64,000 bases of DNA, taken from NCBI GenBank assembly GCA_963697675.1, contig CAVOOW010000010.1:248001-312000 (forward strand). The letters are read 5' to 3'. Positions 28,220-37,071 of this stretch are shown here, one piece after another. The DNA comes from CAVOOW01 sp963697675. GTDB lineage: Bacteria; Actinomycetota; Actinomycetes; JACCUZ01. A program made the translations under genes and the position numbers. The notes beneath the pieces were generated by a model that did no database searches, had not been told where the DNA came from, and saw only the letters and a program-made list of their open reading frames with translations. Numbering within the stretch: position 1 is the stretch's first letter; each line of letters starts with the position of its first letter.

Positions 28220-31173
28220 GCGGCACCGGCGGGCCGATCGATCCGACCGACCCTTTCGACACCGCAGCGCTGCGGGCCAGGGTGCTCGACGCCTGGTCCG
28301 CCTCACCCGCGCGGTTCCGCGAGGACGCCAACGCCGAGGACGACCTCGTCCGCGGCAGCTATCGCGACCGCCTTGTCGTCGAGCTCGCCCAGAACGCCGC
28401 CGACGCAGCCGGCCGCGCCGGTGAGCCGGGCCGTCTCCTGCTCCGGCTGACCGACACCGAGTTCGTCGCGAGCAACACCGGCGCACCCCTGGACGCTGCC
28501 GGCGCGGAGTCGCTCTCGACCCTGCGAGCCTCTGCCAAACGGCACGCGTCGACCCCCGATGGGGCACCCACGGGACGGTTCGGTGTCGGGTTCGCCGCCG
28601 TCCTGGCGGTGACCGACGAGCCCCGGCTGGCGTCGACGACGGGGGCGTTGCGCTGGTCGGCAACCGCCGCCGGGGATGCCATCCGAGAGATTCCGGCGCT
28701 CGCCGAGGAGCTGGAGCGACGTAGCGGCCAGCTGCCCGTGCTGCGGCTGCCGTTGCCGGACGTCGAGCGACCCGAGGAGGGATTCGCCACCACCGTCACG
28801 CTCCCGCTGCGCGACGCAGCAGCCGCCACGCTCGTCCGGCGGTTGCTCGACGAGGTCGACGACGCCCTGCTCCTCGCGCTGCCGGGCCTCACCCAGATCG
28901 ACATCGTCAGCCACGACGCGACACGGGTGGTGGCAGACGCGGCACGCTGGGACGTCGTACGCCGCTCCGGTCTTCTTGACCTCGACCTGCTGCGCGATCG
29001 CCCGGTCGAGGAGCGGGACCGGCCGTGGTGGTCACTGACCTGGGCGCGTCCCGTCGCCGGGCAGCGGGTGCCGCCCACGGTCCATGCGCCGACCCCGACG
29101 GACGAGCCCCTCGACCTGCCGGCCCTGCTGATCGCGTCCTTCCCGCTGGACCCCGGACGCCGCCATGTCGCGCCGGGGCCGCTGACCGACTTTCTCGTCG
29201 CCCGGGCAGCGGAAGCCTACGGCGAGCTGGCCGCGCAGACCGACGACCCGCTGGGTCTGGTGCCCGGACCCGTCGCGGTGGGTGCGCTCGACGGTGCTTT
29301 GCGCGCCGCTGCGCTGGGAGCCCTCGCCGCCTTGCCGCTGCTGCGAACGGCGTCAGGGGAGCGCGTGCACCCGCGCGACGCCGTGGTGGTGCTGGGTGCC
29401 GACGACGGCGTACGGGCGGTGCTGGCTGACGTGCTGCCGGGTCTGGTCGCCGACCGTCCCGCGCTGGGCCGGCTAGGTGTACGGAGCCTGTCGATGGCCG
29501 AGGTGGTCGACCAGCTCGCCGCGCTCGACCGGGAGCCGCGGTGGTGGCACCGCCTCTACGTCGCGCTGGCCGACCGCGGTGCGTCGGGGCAGCTGGAGTC
29601 CCTCGGTGCGCTGCCCGTGCCTCTCGCTGACGGCCACACCACCCGGGGCCCTCGAGGGCTGCTGGTACCCGGGGACGGCGGGCTGCCCGAGGGCCTCGAG
29701 CCGCTCGGCCTGCGGGTGGTGCATGCCGCTGCCGCCCATCCGCTGCTGCTTCGACTGGGCGCTGTCGAGGCGACCTCCGCGCTGGTGCTCGAGCAGCCCG
29801 AGGTGCGCGCCGCAGTCGAGAACGCCTGGGACCACGAGTCGCCGGCCTCGCTCGCCGAAGCGGTTCTCGCACTCGTGCAGAGGGCGGGCACCCCGCCCGG
29901 GGCGCTGCCCTGGCTCGGCGAGCTGCCGCTGCCCGATGACGACGGCGAGCTCGCCACCGCTCGCGAGCTCGTGCTTCCCGGCTCACTGCTCGATCGCGTC
30001 GCCGACCCGGAGGCGGTCGGCCGTCCTGACCCGGAGCTGCTCGAGCGCTGGGGGTCCGACGTGCTGTCCGCCGTGGGTGTGCTCGCCGACCTCTCGGTGC
30101 TGCGCGACGAGGACGTCCTGCTCGACCCCGGTGTTGACGGCGACGCGCACGACCTCGACGACGAGTCGGGGTGGCTGCGGGCGCTGCGTGACTTGCTGCC
30201 GCCCGAAGAGCTCGCCGTGGTCGCGCCGGAACTGCACGCGGTGCGCGACCTGGATCTGGTGCGCGACGACGCCTGGGACGTCGTCCTTGCCGCAATGGCA
30301 GGCGACAGGGAGCTCCGGCGGGCGGTCGTCGAGCCGACCCTCGTGGTGCTCGGCGACGGACGGCGGGTGGCCGCGCCGTCGTACACCGCCTGGTGGTTGC
30401 GGGGGAACGCGCGCCTGGACGGCCAGCCCCCGACGTCGTACGCCGCGGAGGGCGCGCGTGACCTGCACGGGCTCTACGACCCGGTGCCGGCGTCGCTGGA
30501 GGCGCTAGGGGTCGACGACGCTTTGCTCGAGGCGATCGGCGTGCGGACCTCCGTCGCGTCGCTGCTGGCCGCGCCCGGAGGCGCCGACGAGCTGCTTGAC
30601 CGGTTGGCCGATGCGTCGCGTCCGGTCGGCGCGGCTGCGCTGGCCCGGCTCTACGCGGCGCTCGCCGACGTCGACCCCGCCGGGATCGAGCCGCCGGAGC
30701 GCGTGCGCGTGCGCGCCGATCTCGTCGTCGACGCTGACGACGCGTTCGTCCTCGATGCACCGCACCACCTGCAGCTGTCCTGGCCGGCCCCGCTGCTGGT
30801 CGTGCCGTTGGCCGTCGCGGCTGCGGTCGCCGCGGCGCTCGACCTCGAGACGACGGGTTCGCGACTGGGGACGGTGCGGGTCACGGGCGGGGAGCAACGC
30901 GAGGCACCGCAGGTCGCCCGTGCCGTGCTCGGCGACCTGCCCGGCGGATGGGTCGAGCACGACGAGCTGATCGTGGCGGGCCAGCCGGTGGACTGGTGGC
31001 TCGACGAGGGCGGGAGGGTGCACGCCTGCACCGTTGACGGGCTGGCGCGCGGGCTGGCGTGGTCAGCCGGCCGGTGGGACCTGCGGCTGCTGCTCACCGC
31101 CGCCCTGGAGACTCCGTCCCGCCTCGCCGACCTGCTCGCCGAGTCGCGCCTGGAGACCCGCCACCCCGACTAG
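28216..31173 (+). CDS. Sacsin N-terminal ATPase-like protein
   Basis: About 985 residues. The N-terminal 220 residues carry a Bergerat (GHKL/Hsp90-like) ATPase: YRDRLVVELAQNAADAAG (N-box E-x-x-x-N), FVASNTGAPLD (G1) and GRFGVGFAAVLAVTD (G2). This is the sacsin N-terminal ATPase-like domain. The remaining 750 residues are acidic and repetitive in leucine and aspartate, with no recognised domain. A chaperone-like role is inferred. The start is uncertain: no ATG, GTG or TTG lies in frame before GTG 28282, yet conserved-looking sequence DPFDTAALRARVLDAW precedes it. A CTG at 28216 overlapping the DUF3027 stop (CTGA) is one possibility, a local base error another. Confidence 0.8.
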   Translation: MSGTGGPIDPTDPFDTAALRARVLDAWSASPARFREDANAEDDLVRGSYRDRLVVELAQNAADAAGRAGEPGRLLLRLTDTEFVASNTGAPLDAAGAESLSTLRASAKRHASTPDGAPTGRFGVGFAAVLAVTDEPRLASTTGALRWSATAAGDAIREIPALAEELERRSGQLPVLRLPLPDVERPEEGFATTVTLPLRDAAAATLVRRLLDEVDDALLLALPGLTQIDIVSHDATRVVADAARWDVVRRSGLLDLDLLRDRPVEERDRPWWSLTWARPVAGQRVPPTVHAPTPTDEPLDLPALLIASFPLDPGRRHVAPGPLTDFLVARAAEAYGELAAQTDDPLGLVPGPVAVGALDGALRAAALGALAALPLLRTASGERVHPRDAVVVLGADDGVRAVLADVLPGLVADRPALGRLGVRSLSMAEVVDQLAALDREPRWWHRLYVALADRGASGQLESLGALPVPLADGHTTRGPRGLLVPGDGGLPEGLEPLGLRVVHAAAAHPLLLRLGAVEATSALVLEQPEVRAAVENAWDHESPASLAEAVLALVQRAGTPPGALPWLGELPLPDDDGELATARELVLPGSLLDRVADPEAVGRPDPELLERWGSDVLSAVGVLADLSVLRDEDVLLDPGVDGDAHDLDDESGWLRALRDLLPPEELAVVAPELHAVRDLDLVRDDAWDVVLAAMAGDRELRRAVVEPTLVVLGDGRRVAAPSYTAWWLRGNARLDGQPPTSYAAEGARDLHGLYDPVPASLEALGVDDALLEAIGVRTSVASLLAAPGGADELLDRLADASRPVGAAALARLYAALADVDPAGIEPPERVRVRADLVVDADDAFVLDAPHHLQLSWPAPLLVVPLAVAAAVAAALDLETTGSRLGTVRVTGGEQREAPQVARAVLGDLPGGWVEHDELIVAGQPVDWWLDEGGRVHACTVDGLARGLAWSAGRWDLRLLLTAALETPSRLADLLAESRLETRHPD

Positions 31174-31198
31174 CCCCCGCCGCACGCGTTTTGTCGAC

Positions 31199-32486
31199 CA
31201 TTGGATAGGGATCGGGCCGCCAAGCGGTGCCAGGCTCTAGGGATTGTCGCAACACCCCCACCTCGATGGAGGGGGCCATGGCCAAAGCGCCGTTGGACCC
31301 GTTGAAGGTTCGTCGCGTTCTGGATTTGCTCGCTGCTGGCTTGTCGGCCAGCGAGGTGCCCGCGCTGGCGGGCGTGTCCATCGCGTCCGTGTACCGGATC
31401 CGGGCCAGGGTCGGCGGCGTGCTGCGACCCCCGGACACCCGCTATAGCGACCGCTACCTCGACCGGGCGGAACGCTATGAACTAGCCCGCCTGCACGAGG
31501 CCGGGCACAGCCAGCGCGGGATCGCCAGGCTGCTGGGCCGGACCCCCTCGACGGTCAGCCGCGAGCTGCGCCGAAACAGGTGCCCGCGCACCGGGCGCTA
31601 CATCCCCGAGCGGGCCGACCGACTGGCCTGGCAACGCCAGCGGCGGCCCAAGCGCTCCCGCCTGTCCGCGAACCCGATGCTGCGTGAGCGGGTGCAGCAG
31701 ATGCTGGACCGGCGCCTGTCTCCCGACCAGGTCGCTGGACGGCTGCGGGTCGAGAACCCCGACAATCCCAGCATGTGGGTCAGCCCCGAAACGATCTATC
31801 AGAGCCTCTACGTCTACCCCCGCGGTGAACTCAAACGCGAGCTGAAGGCCCAGCTACGGACCCGCCGCACCCAGCGGCGCCGCCGCGGCCGGGTCGAGCG
31901 CCGCGGCCAAATCGCCGGCGCGGTGTCCATCCACGACCGGCCCACCGAGGTCGAGGGCCGTCAGGTCCCGGGCCACCACGAGGGCGACCTGATCATGGGC
32001 TCGATGGCCTCGAACTCGGCCATCGCGACCATCGTCGAACGTCTGAGCGGGCTCGTGACCCTGGTGCACCTACCCACCGGTCACGATGCCGACTCGGTCG
32101 CCACTGCCGTCAGTGCCCAGCTGAATACCCTGCCGCGATGGTTCGCCAAGACCCTGACCTGGGACCGCGGCAAAGAGATGGCCCACCACGCCAAGATCAC
32201 CGAAGCCACCGACATCAAGATCTACTTCGCCGACCCCTACAGCCCTTACCAGCGCGGCAGCAACGAGAACACCAACGGGCTGCTGCGCGAGTACTTCCCC
32301 AAAGGCACCGACCTGTCCGTGCACACCATCGCCGACCTGCAAGAAGTCGCCGACGAACTCAACAACCGACCCCGCAAACGACACGGCTATCTGACACCCA
32401 ACGAGGTGTTCACTAACCTGCTCCAACAAGATCTCACCGGTGTTGCGACGACCCCCTGAATCTGGCGGTCGATGACCTATCCAATG
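31199..32486 (+). mobile_element. IS30-family insertion sequence, complete
   Basis: A 1288-bp element with imperfect terminal inverted repeats. The left end CATTGGATAGG (31199-31209) is exactly complementary to the right end CCTATCCAATG (32476-32486), and further matches continue inward (CCGCCA, then GTCGCAAC just outside the gene). It holds one transposase gene. No convincing target duplication is visible: left flank ends GTCGAC, right flank begins TCGCGC. It inserted in the gap between the sacsin-like gene and DUF2530 without breaking either. Confidence 0.85.
31278..32459 (+). CDS. IS30-family transposase
   Basis: A 393-residue transposase. An N-terminal HTH (LLAAGLSASEVPALAGVSI) and the IS30-type HTH (LHEAGHSQRGIARLLGRTPS) are followed by a DDE catalytic domain: D in HHEGDLIMG, D in TWDRGKEMAHH, and E in the NENTNGLLREYFPKG block that is highly characteristic of IS30. 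ATG 31278 follows GGAGGGGG. The frame is intact, so the element may be active. Its neighbours on both sides belong to the conserved chromosomal backbone. Confidence 0.96.
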   Translation: MAKAPLDPLKVRRVLDLLAAGLSASEVPALAGVSIASVYRIRARVGGVLRPPDTRYSDRYLDRAERYELARLHEAGHSQRGIARLLGRTPSTVSRELRRNRCPRTGRYIPERADRLAWQRQRRPKRSRLSANPMLRERVQQMLDRRLSPDQVAGRLRVENPDNPSMWVSPETIYQSLYVYPRGELKRELKAQLRTRRTQRRRRGRVERRGQIAGAVSIHDRPTEVEGRQVPGHHEGDLIMGSMASNSAIATIVERLSGLVTLVHLPTGHDADSVATAVSAQLNTLPRWFAKTLTWDRGKEMAHHAKITEATDIKIYFADPYSPYQRGSNENTNGLLREYFPKGTDLSVHTIADLQEVADELNNRPRKRHGYLTPNEVFTNLLQQDLTGVATTP

Positions 32487-32526
32487 TCGCGCATCCCGGC
32501 CGTTTCGAGGTCGGTGGCTTGCCTGG

Positions 32527-32787
32527 CTACGCGTCTGACTCGTCCGCGGGCGGCGGTGCAGCGGCCGGCGGGCGCTGGCGGCGTCGCACGTGGCGCAGCC
32601 CGACGAATCCGAGGAAGCTGCCCGCCAGAGCGATCCACACCCAGTCGCCGTTGTCGTTGTCGGCTAGGCGGTCGTGGAAGACCAGCGTGGCGACCAGGGC
32701 GACCAGCCACAGCGCCGTGCCAATGGCGACGATGCGTACGTCGTCTGTCTCCATCGGCTCGGGATCTGGACGGCGGGGCGGGCTCAC
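32527..32787 (-). CDS. DUF2530 small membrane protein
   Basis: An 86-residue protein with two transmembrane helices (VAIGTALWLVALVATLVFH and WVWIALAGSFLGFVGL) followed by a basic then Pro/Ala-rich tail (RRRQRPPAAAPPPADES). The METDDVRIVAIGTALW segment is typical of actinobacterial DUF2530. GTG 32787 gives an extra 11 residues; ATG 32754 is the alternative start. Function is unknown. It is divergent from the NCS2 permease gene, and the 156-bp gap must hold both promoters. Confidence 0.85.
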   Translation of the reverse strand: MSPPRRPDPEPMETDDVRIVAIGTALWLVALVATLVFHDRLADNDNGDWVWIALAGSFLGFVGLRHVRRRQRPPAAAPPPADESDA

Positions 32788-32943
32788 GTCGTAAGGCTAT
32801 GTCTGGCAGGCTTCGGCCAGGCGTTGCGGTGGCCTGGTCCGGGGAAGCGATCGAGCACTGTGGTTCCGACTTGTCGCGACCCAAGACTCGTTCCTCGTCA
32901 TCGTTGGTGCCGATCGGCCGACGTGACCATTGAGCGAGGAATC

Positions 32944-34564
32944 ATGTCCGGAGCCCCGTCCGCTGCGACCACCGAGAGCTCGCGACGCGAGCCGACCTCC
33001 GGATGGGACCGGTACTTCCAGGTCTCCCAACGAGGCTCGACCTTTGGCCGCGAGGTGCGCGGCGGGCTCGTGACGTTCTTCACGATGGCTTACATCATCG
33101 TGCTCAACCCGCTCATCATCGGAACGGCGACTGACGCCGACGGCAACTTCCTCGGCGGCGGCAAGACGCCCAACCTGGCGCTGGTCGCCGCGGCCACTGC
33201 ACTGGTCGCCGGGGTGCTCACGATCGCGATGGGCGCCGTGGCGAACTACCCGCTCGCCCTTGCGACGGGCCTGGGGCTCAACGCGTTCGTCGCGTTCGCG
33301 ATCGCGTCGCAGATGAGTTGGGCAGATGCGATGGGCCTCGTCGTCCTCGAAGGCCTGGTCATCCTGGTGCTCGTGCTGACCGGCTTCCGGAAGGCGGTGT
33401 TCGCTGCGGTCCCGAGGGCGTTGAAGACAGCGATCAGCGTGGGCATCGGGTTGTTCATCGCCTTCATCGGCTTCGTCGACGCGGGCATCGTGCGGCGCAA
33501 CCCCGACGTGGCCAACACTCCGGTTCCGGTTGGGTTCGGCATCGGTGGCGATCTGCAGGGGTGGCCGGTGCTCGTGTTCGTCATCGGCCTGCTCGCGATC
33601 ATCGTGATGATGGTCAAGAAGGTGAAGGGCGCCATCCTCATCGGCATCGTCGGCGCGACGGTGCTGTCCATCATCATCGAGAAGATCGCCGATGTCGGCC
33701 CGTCGTTCACCCCGTCCGACAAGGTCGAATCCGCACGGCTGGGGTCTCAACGTGCCCGCGATCCCCGACAAGATCTTCGACAAGCCCGACTTCGGGTTGC
33801 TCGGTCATTTCAGCCTGTTCGGATCCTTCGAGCGCGTGGGTTTCATCACTGCGGTGCTGTTCGCCTTCACGCTGCTGCTCGCTGACTTCTTCGACACGCT
33901 CGGAACCATGACCGCGATCGGCGCGGAGGCCGGCCTGCTCGACGAGGAGGGGAACCCGCCGAACACTCAACGGATTCTCGTCGTGGACTCGCTCGCGGCG
34001 GCCGCCGGCGGCGCGGCGTCGGTGTCGAGCAACACGTCGTACATCGAGTCGGCCGCCGGGTCGGGGAAGGGGCCCGCACGGGCCTCGCGTCGCTGGTCAC
34101 CGGGCTGCTGCTCCTGCTGTCGACCTTCCTCGCGCCACTCGTGTCCATCGTGCCCTACGAGGCCGCGACGCCGGCACTCGTCGTCGTCGGCTTCCTGATG
34201 ATGGTGCAGGTCAAGGGGATCGACTGGGATGACTGGGAGGTCGCCATCCCGGCGTTCCTGACAATCGTGCTGATGCCCTTCTCCTTCTCGATCACCGTCG
34301 GCATCGGCGCGGGCTTCGTCACCTACGCCGTCATCAAGGTCGCCGTCGGCAAGGCCGCGCAGGTCCATTCCGCTGTTGTGGGTGGTCGACGTGTTGTTCG
34401 TCATCTACTTCGCGATTGACCCGTGCGGCAGGTCCTCGGCGTCGACTGACCCGTCCTCGGGTTCACGCCGACGCCGGGCCGGCGCCGTCCCCAACGTGGC
34501 GTTCGCGTGGTCTCTGGCGGTTTGGCTCCAGACCGCCTGCGAGATGGTCGATAGGAGGGCATGA
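32944..34564 (+). pseudogene. NCS2-family purine (guanine/hypoxanthine) permease, three frameshifts as read
   Basis: A membrane transporter of the AzgA-like NCS2 branch, which brings purine bases in with protons. Starting MSGAPSAATTES at 32944, it reads GGLVTFFTMAYIIVLNPLII, TGLGLNAFVAFAIA and ALKTAISVGIGLFIAFIGF. The frame changes near 33726 (extra base), then ADFFDTLGTMTAIG follows. It changes near 34059 (missing base; expected GEGARTGLASLVTGLL) and near 34368 (extra T), after which LLWVVDVLFVIYFAIDP, the last helix, appears. The final frame runs to a stop at 34564 overlapping the next ATG. All three changes are single-base, so error is the simplest explanation. Confidence 0.82.
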
Positions 34565-36069
34565 CCGGGGCGCAGCGGGGAAGGCTTGGGAGCGCCGATC
34601 GCGTGACGAGCCTGCTCGTCCTCGCCGCGGCAACGCCCGCGGCGACGCGACGCCGTCACGGGCGGCTGGCTGCAGCCCTGTTCGTCCTGGCGTTCCTCTA
34701 CGGGCTCGCGGTCATCCCCACGCTGTCCAGCACGCATCGAGACGTCCAGGTCGTGCTGATGGGGCTCGGCCCGCTCGGCGCGGCGGTCTGTCTGTTCGCG
34801 CCATGGGAGCGGTTGCCCGGTTGGGCAACCGCGGTGCCGGCCCTTGTTGGGGTGGCGGTCCTTTCCATCGGCACGGCGGGGCTGGCCGGCGTCCTCCAGC
34901 ACTACATCCCGCTGGTGGCCGTGCTGTTCGCCTACGTCGCCGTGACGCAGCCGCCAGGTTGGTCATTGCGCACCGGCGGACTGCTGTCGCTCGGTGCGCT
35001 GTGCGCGATGCTGGTCGGCCGCCAATCGCAGCACCAGGTCGAGATCCTCTGCGCGATCGTTGCGCTCGGCCTGCTTGCCGAGCTCACAGCAACTGCACTC
35101 GAGCACGCGCGCACGCAGCATCGCGATCTCCAACAGCTCTACAGCGGGCTCGCTGAGCTGCTTGCCTCCTCCACGACCAACGACGCCGCCGGGCTGGCCA
35201 CCCAGCTGGCCGGGCAGCTGCTCGCCGCAGACGGGGCCGTGATGATGCTCTCGGAGGCGCCTGGCAGCACGGCCTTCAGTGGCGTCGCCGGCGCGGGGCT
35301 GGGCCTCGATTTTCCTGTCGCGCACCTCGACGTCGCCGTCGAGACCTCGGGTGTGGCGAAATGCGTGCAGACCGGGGAACGTGTGTTCATCGCGAACGCG
35401 CCGGCCTCGTCGCTGCTCGCCCAACGGTTCGTTGAGCGGTTCGGCGCAGGGTCGGTCCTCTACGTGCCTGTCCACGGCGAGGCTGGCGTCCTCGGTGTGC
35501 TGATTGTCTGGTGGTCGGTCACCGGCCGATCGATGAGCCATTCGCATGACGCTGCGCTCGAGCTGTTGTCCACGCAGGCCGGCCAGGTGCTCGAACGCCT
35601 GCGCGCGGTGACCCGCCTCGACCGCGCCGCTCGTACCGACCCATTGACTGGTCTCGGAAACCGCCGCGAGTTTCTCCGAGCCGCCGCCGATCTCGGTGCG
35701 GACGGCGCAGTGTTGTTGTTGGACCTGGACCACTTCAAACCGGTCAACGATGCGTACGGTCACGCCGTCGGCGACAGGGTGCTGGTCTCGTTTGCGCAGG
35801 CGTTGGAGTACTGCGTGCGAGGTGACGTGGTCTGCCGTATCGGCGGTGACGAGTTCGCGGTCGTCCTTCGCAGTGGTGCCCCGGCGTCCACGGACGCTGT
35901 GCTGCGCCGAATGACGCTCGAGTGGCAGTCGCCGCATGGCGTCACCTACTCCCACGGCGCCGCGCAACCGCGCGCCGGCGAGCCCGTGTCGGCAACCGTC
36001 GCGCGGGCCGACGATGCGCTGTACGCGGCGAAGGCCGCCCGCCATACGCGAACGATCGCCACCTACTGA
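34561..36069 (+). CDS. Membrane GAF-GGDEF diguanylate cyclase
   Basis: A 502-residue protein with about five N-terminal helices (residues 35-180, e.g. LAAALFVLAFLYGLAVI), a GAF-like sensor (about 195-345) and a C-terminal GGDEF domain beginning ARTDPLTGLGNRREFL. The active-site loop is intact (CRIGGDEFAVVL), so it should make cyclic di-GMP from two GTP. The inhibitory site four residues upstream reads VRGD rather than RxxD, suggesting no product inhibition. The GGDEF domain is slightly short at its C-terminus. It overlaps the NCS2 reading frame by 4 bp; whether the two are functionally linked is unclear. Confidence 0.93.
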   Translation: MTGAQRGRLGSADRVTSLLVLAAATPAATRRRHGRLAAALFVLAFLYGLAVIPTLSSTHRDVQVVLMGLGPLGAAVCLFAPWERLPGWATAVPALVGVAVLSIGTAGLAGVLQHYIPLVAVLFAYVAVTQPPGWSLRTGGLLSLGALCAMLVGRQSQHQVEILCAIVALGLLAELTATALEHARTQHRDLQQLYSGLAELLASSTTNDAAGLATQLAGQLLAADGAVMMLSEAPGSTAFSGVAGAGLGLDFPVAHLDVAVETSGVAKCVQTGERVFIANAPASSLLAQRFVERFGAGSVLYVPVHGEAGVLGVLIVWWSVTGRSMSHSHDAALELLSTQAGQVLERLRAVTRLDRAARTDPLTGLGNRREFLRAAADLGADGAVLLLDLDHFKPVNDAYGHAVGDRVLVSFAQALEYCVRGDVVCRIGGDEFAVVLRSGAPASTDAVLRRMTLEWQSPHGVTYSHGAAQPRAGEPVSATVARADDALYAAKAARHTRTIATY

Positions 36070-36107
36070 CCCGCGGCACCAGGCATTCGGCGTAACCTCC
36101 CGGAGTC

Positions 36108-37058
36108 ATGGAGATCATCCCCCTGCCGGCCGACCGCTGGGCCGGCTCACCCGTGCGTTATCCCGACCCGGCGGTCCGGGTCCTCGACCCGCGGTTCGAG
36201 CGCTATCGCATCGACAGCGCAGCAGTCGAGCGCATCGCCACCGGCTACCGGTGGGCCGAGGGACCCGTCTGGTTCGGCGACCACGGTTGCCTGCTGTGGA
36301 GCGACATCCCGAACAACCGCATGATGCGCTGGGACGAGCGGACAGGTGCGGTGTCGGTGTTCCGCAGCCCCTCGAACTTCGCCAACGGGCACATCCGCGA
36401 CGGCAGCGGCCGGCTCGTCTCGTGCGAGCACCTGACTCGGCGCGTGACCCGCACCGAACCCGACGGTCGCATCACCGTCCTGGCCGACAACCACGACGGC
36501 GCCCGGCTGAACGCGCCCAACGACGTCGTGGTCAGCGCCGACGGTGCGGTGTGGTTCACGGACCCCGGCTACGGGATCATGTCCGACTACGAGGGCGACA
36601 AGGCCGAGTTCGAGCTGCCGACCAGGGTCTATCGGCTCGACCCGGACAGTGGTGCGCTCGAGCCCGTCATCGATTCGTTGGAGCGGCCCAACGGCCTGTG
36701 CTTCTCTCCGCAGGAGTCCCTGCTCTATGTCGTCGACTCCGGCTCCAACGCGACCATCCACGTGTACGACATGTCGTCGGGGCGGCCGACCGACGGCCGG
36801 GTGTTCGTCGACATGCGCCCGGGCACGTCGGACGGCATCCGATGCGATGTCGACGGCAACGTGTGGTCCGCGGCGGCCGGTGGCGGTGACGGCTACGACG
36901 GCGTCCACATCTTCGCGCCGGACGGGGCCCTCATCGGGGCCATCGTGCTGCCCGAGCAGTGCGCGAACATCTGCTTCGGCGGCCGGCGCAACAACCGGCT
37001 GTTCATGGCTGCCGGGCAGTCGGTCTACTCGCTCTACACCTACGCCACCGGGCTCTGA
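36108..37058 (+). CDS. SMP-30/gluconolactonase family protein
   Basis: A 316-residue six-bladed beta-propeller enzyme, predicted to open sugar lactones. The metal site residues are visible: Glu in YRWAEGPVW, Asn in LNAPNDVVV and RPNGLCFS, and Asp in GTSDGIRCDVDGNVW. There is no signal peptide, so it should be cytoplasmic. It starts at ATG 36108, 38 bp after the cyclase, and converges on the PanE-like gene. It likely belongs to a sugar-acid pathway but no companion dehydratase is in the window. Confidence 0.92.
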   Translation: MEIIPLPADRWAGSPVRYPDPAVRVLDPRFERYRIDSAAVERIATGYRWAEGPVWFGDHGCLLWSDIPNNRMMRWDERTGAVSVFRSPSNFANGHIRDGSGRLVSCEHLTRRVTRTEPDGRITVLADNHDGARLNAPNDVVVSADGAVWFTDPGYGIMSDYEGDKAEFELPTRVYRLDPDSGALEPVIDSLERPNGLCFSPQESLLYVVDSGSNATIHVYDMSSGRPTDGRVFVDMRPGTSDGIRCDVDGNVWSAAAGGGDGYDGVHIFAPDGALIGAIVLPEQCANICFGGRRNNRLFMAAGQSVYSLYTYATGL

Positions 37059-37071
37059 TCTGCGTCGGCGG

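Noticed and set aside
28907..30760. A 617-codon Arg/Ala/Pro-rich frame antisense to the sacsin-like gene
   Set aside because: Pure composition artefact; no start context or family features.
28216..31173. Phage-defence system based on the GHKL/sacsin-like ATPase
   Set aside because: The setting is a conserved housekeeping neighbourhood with DUF3027, cold-shock and DUF2530 genes and no nuclease, integrase or other defence partner, so I keep only the neutral name.
31178..31198. Target-site duplication flanking the IS30 element
   Set aside because: GTCGAC on the left and TCGCGC on the right share only TCG out of register; not convincing.
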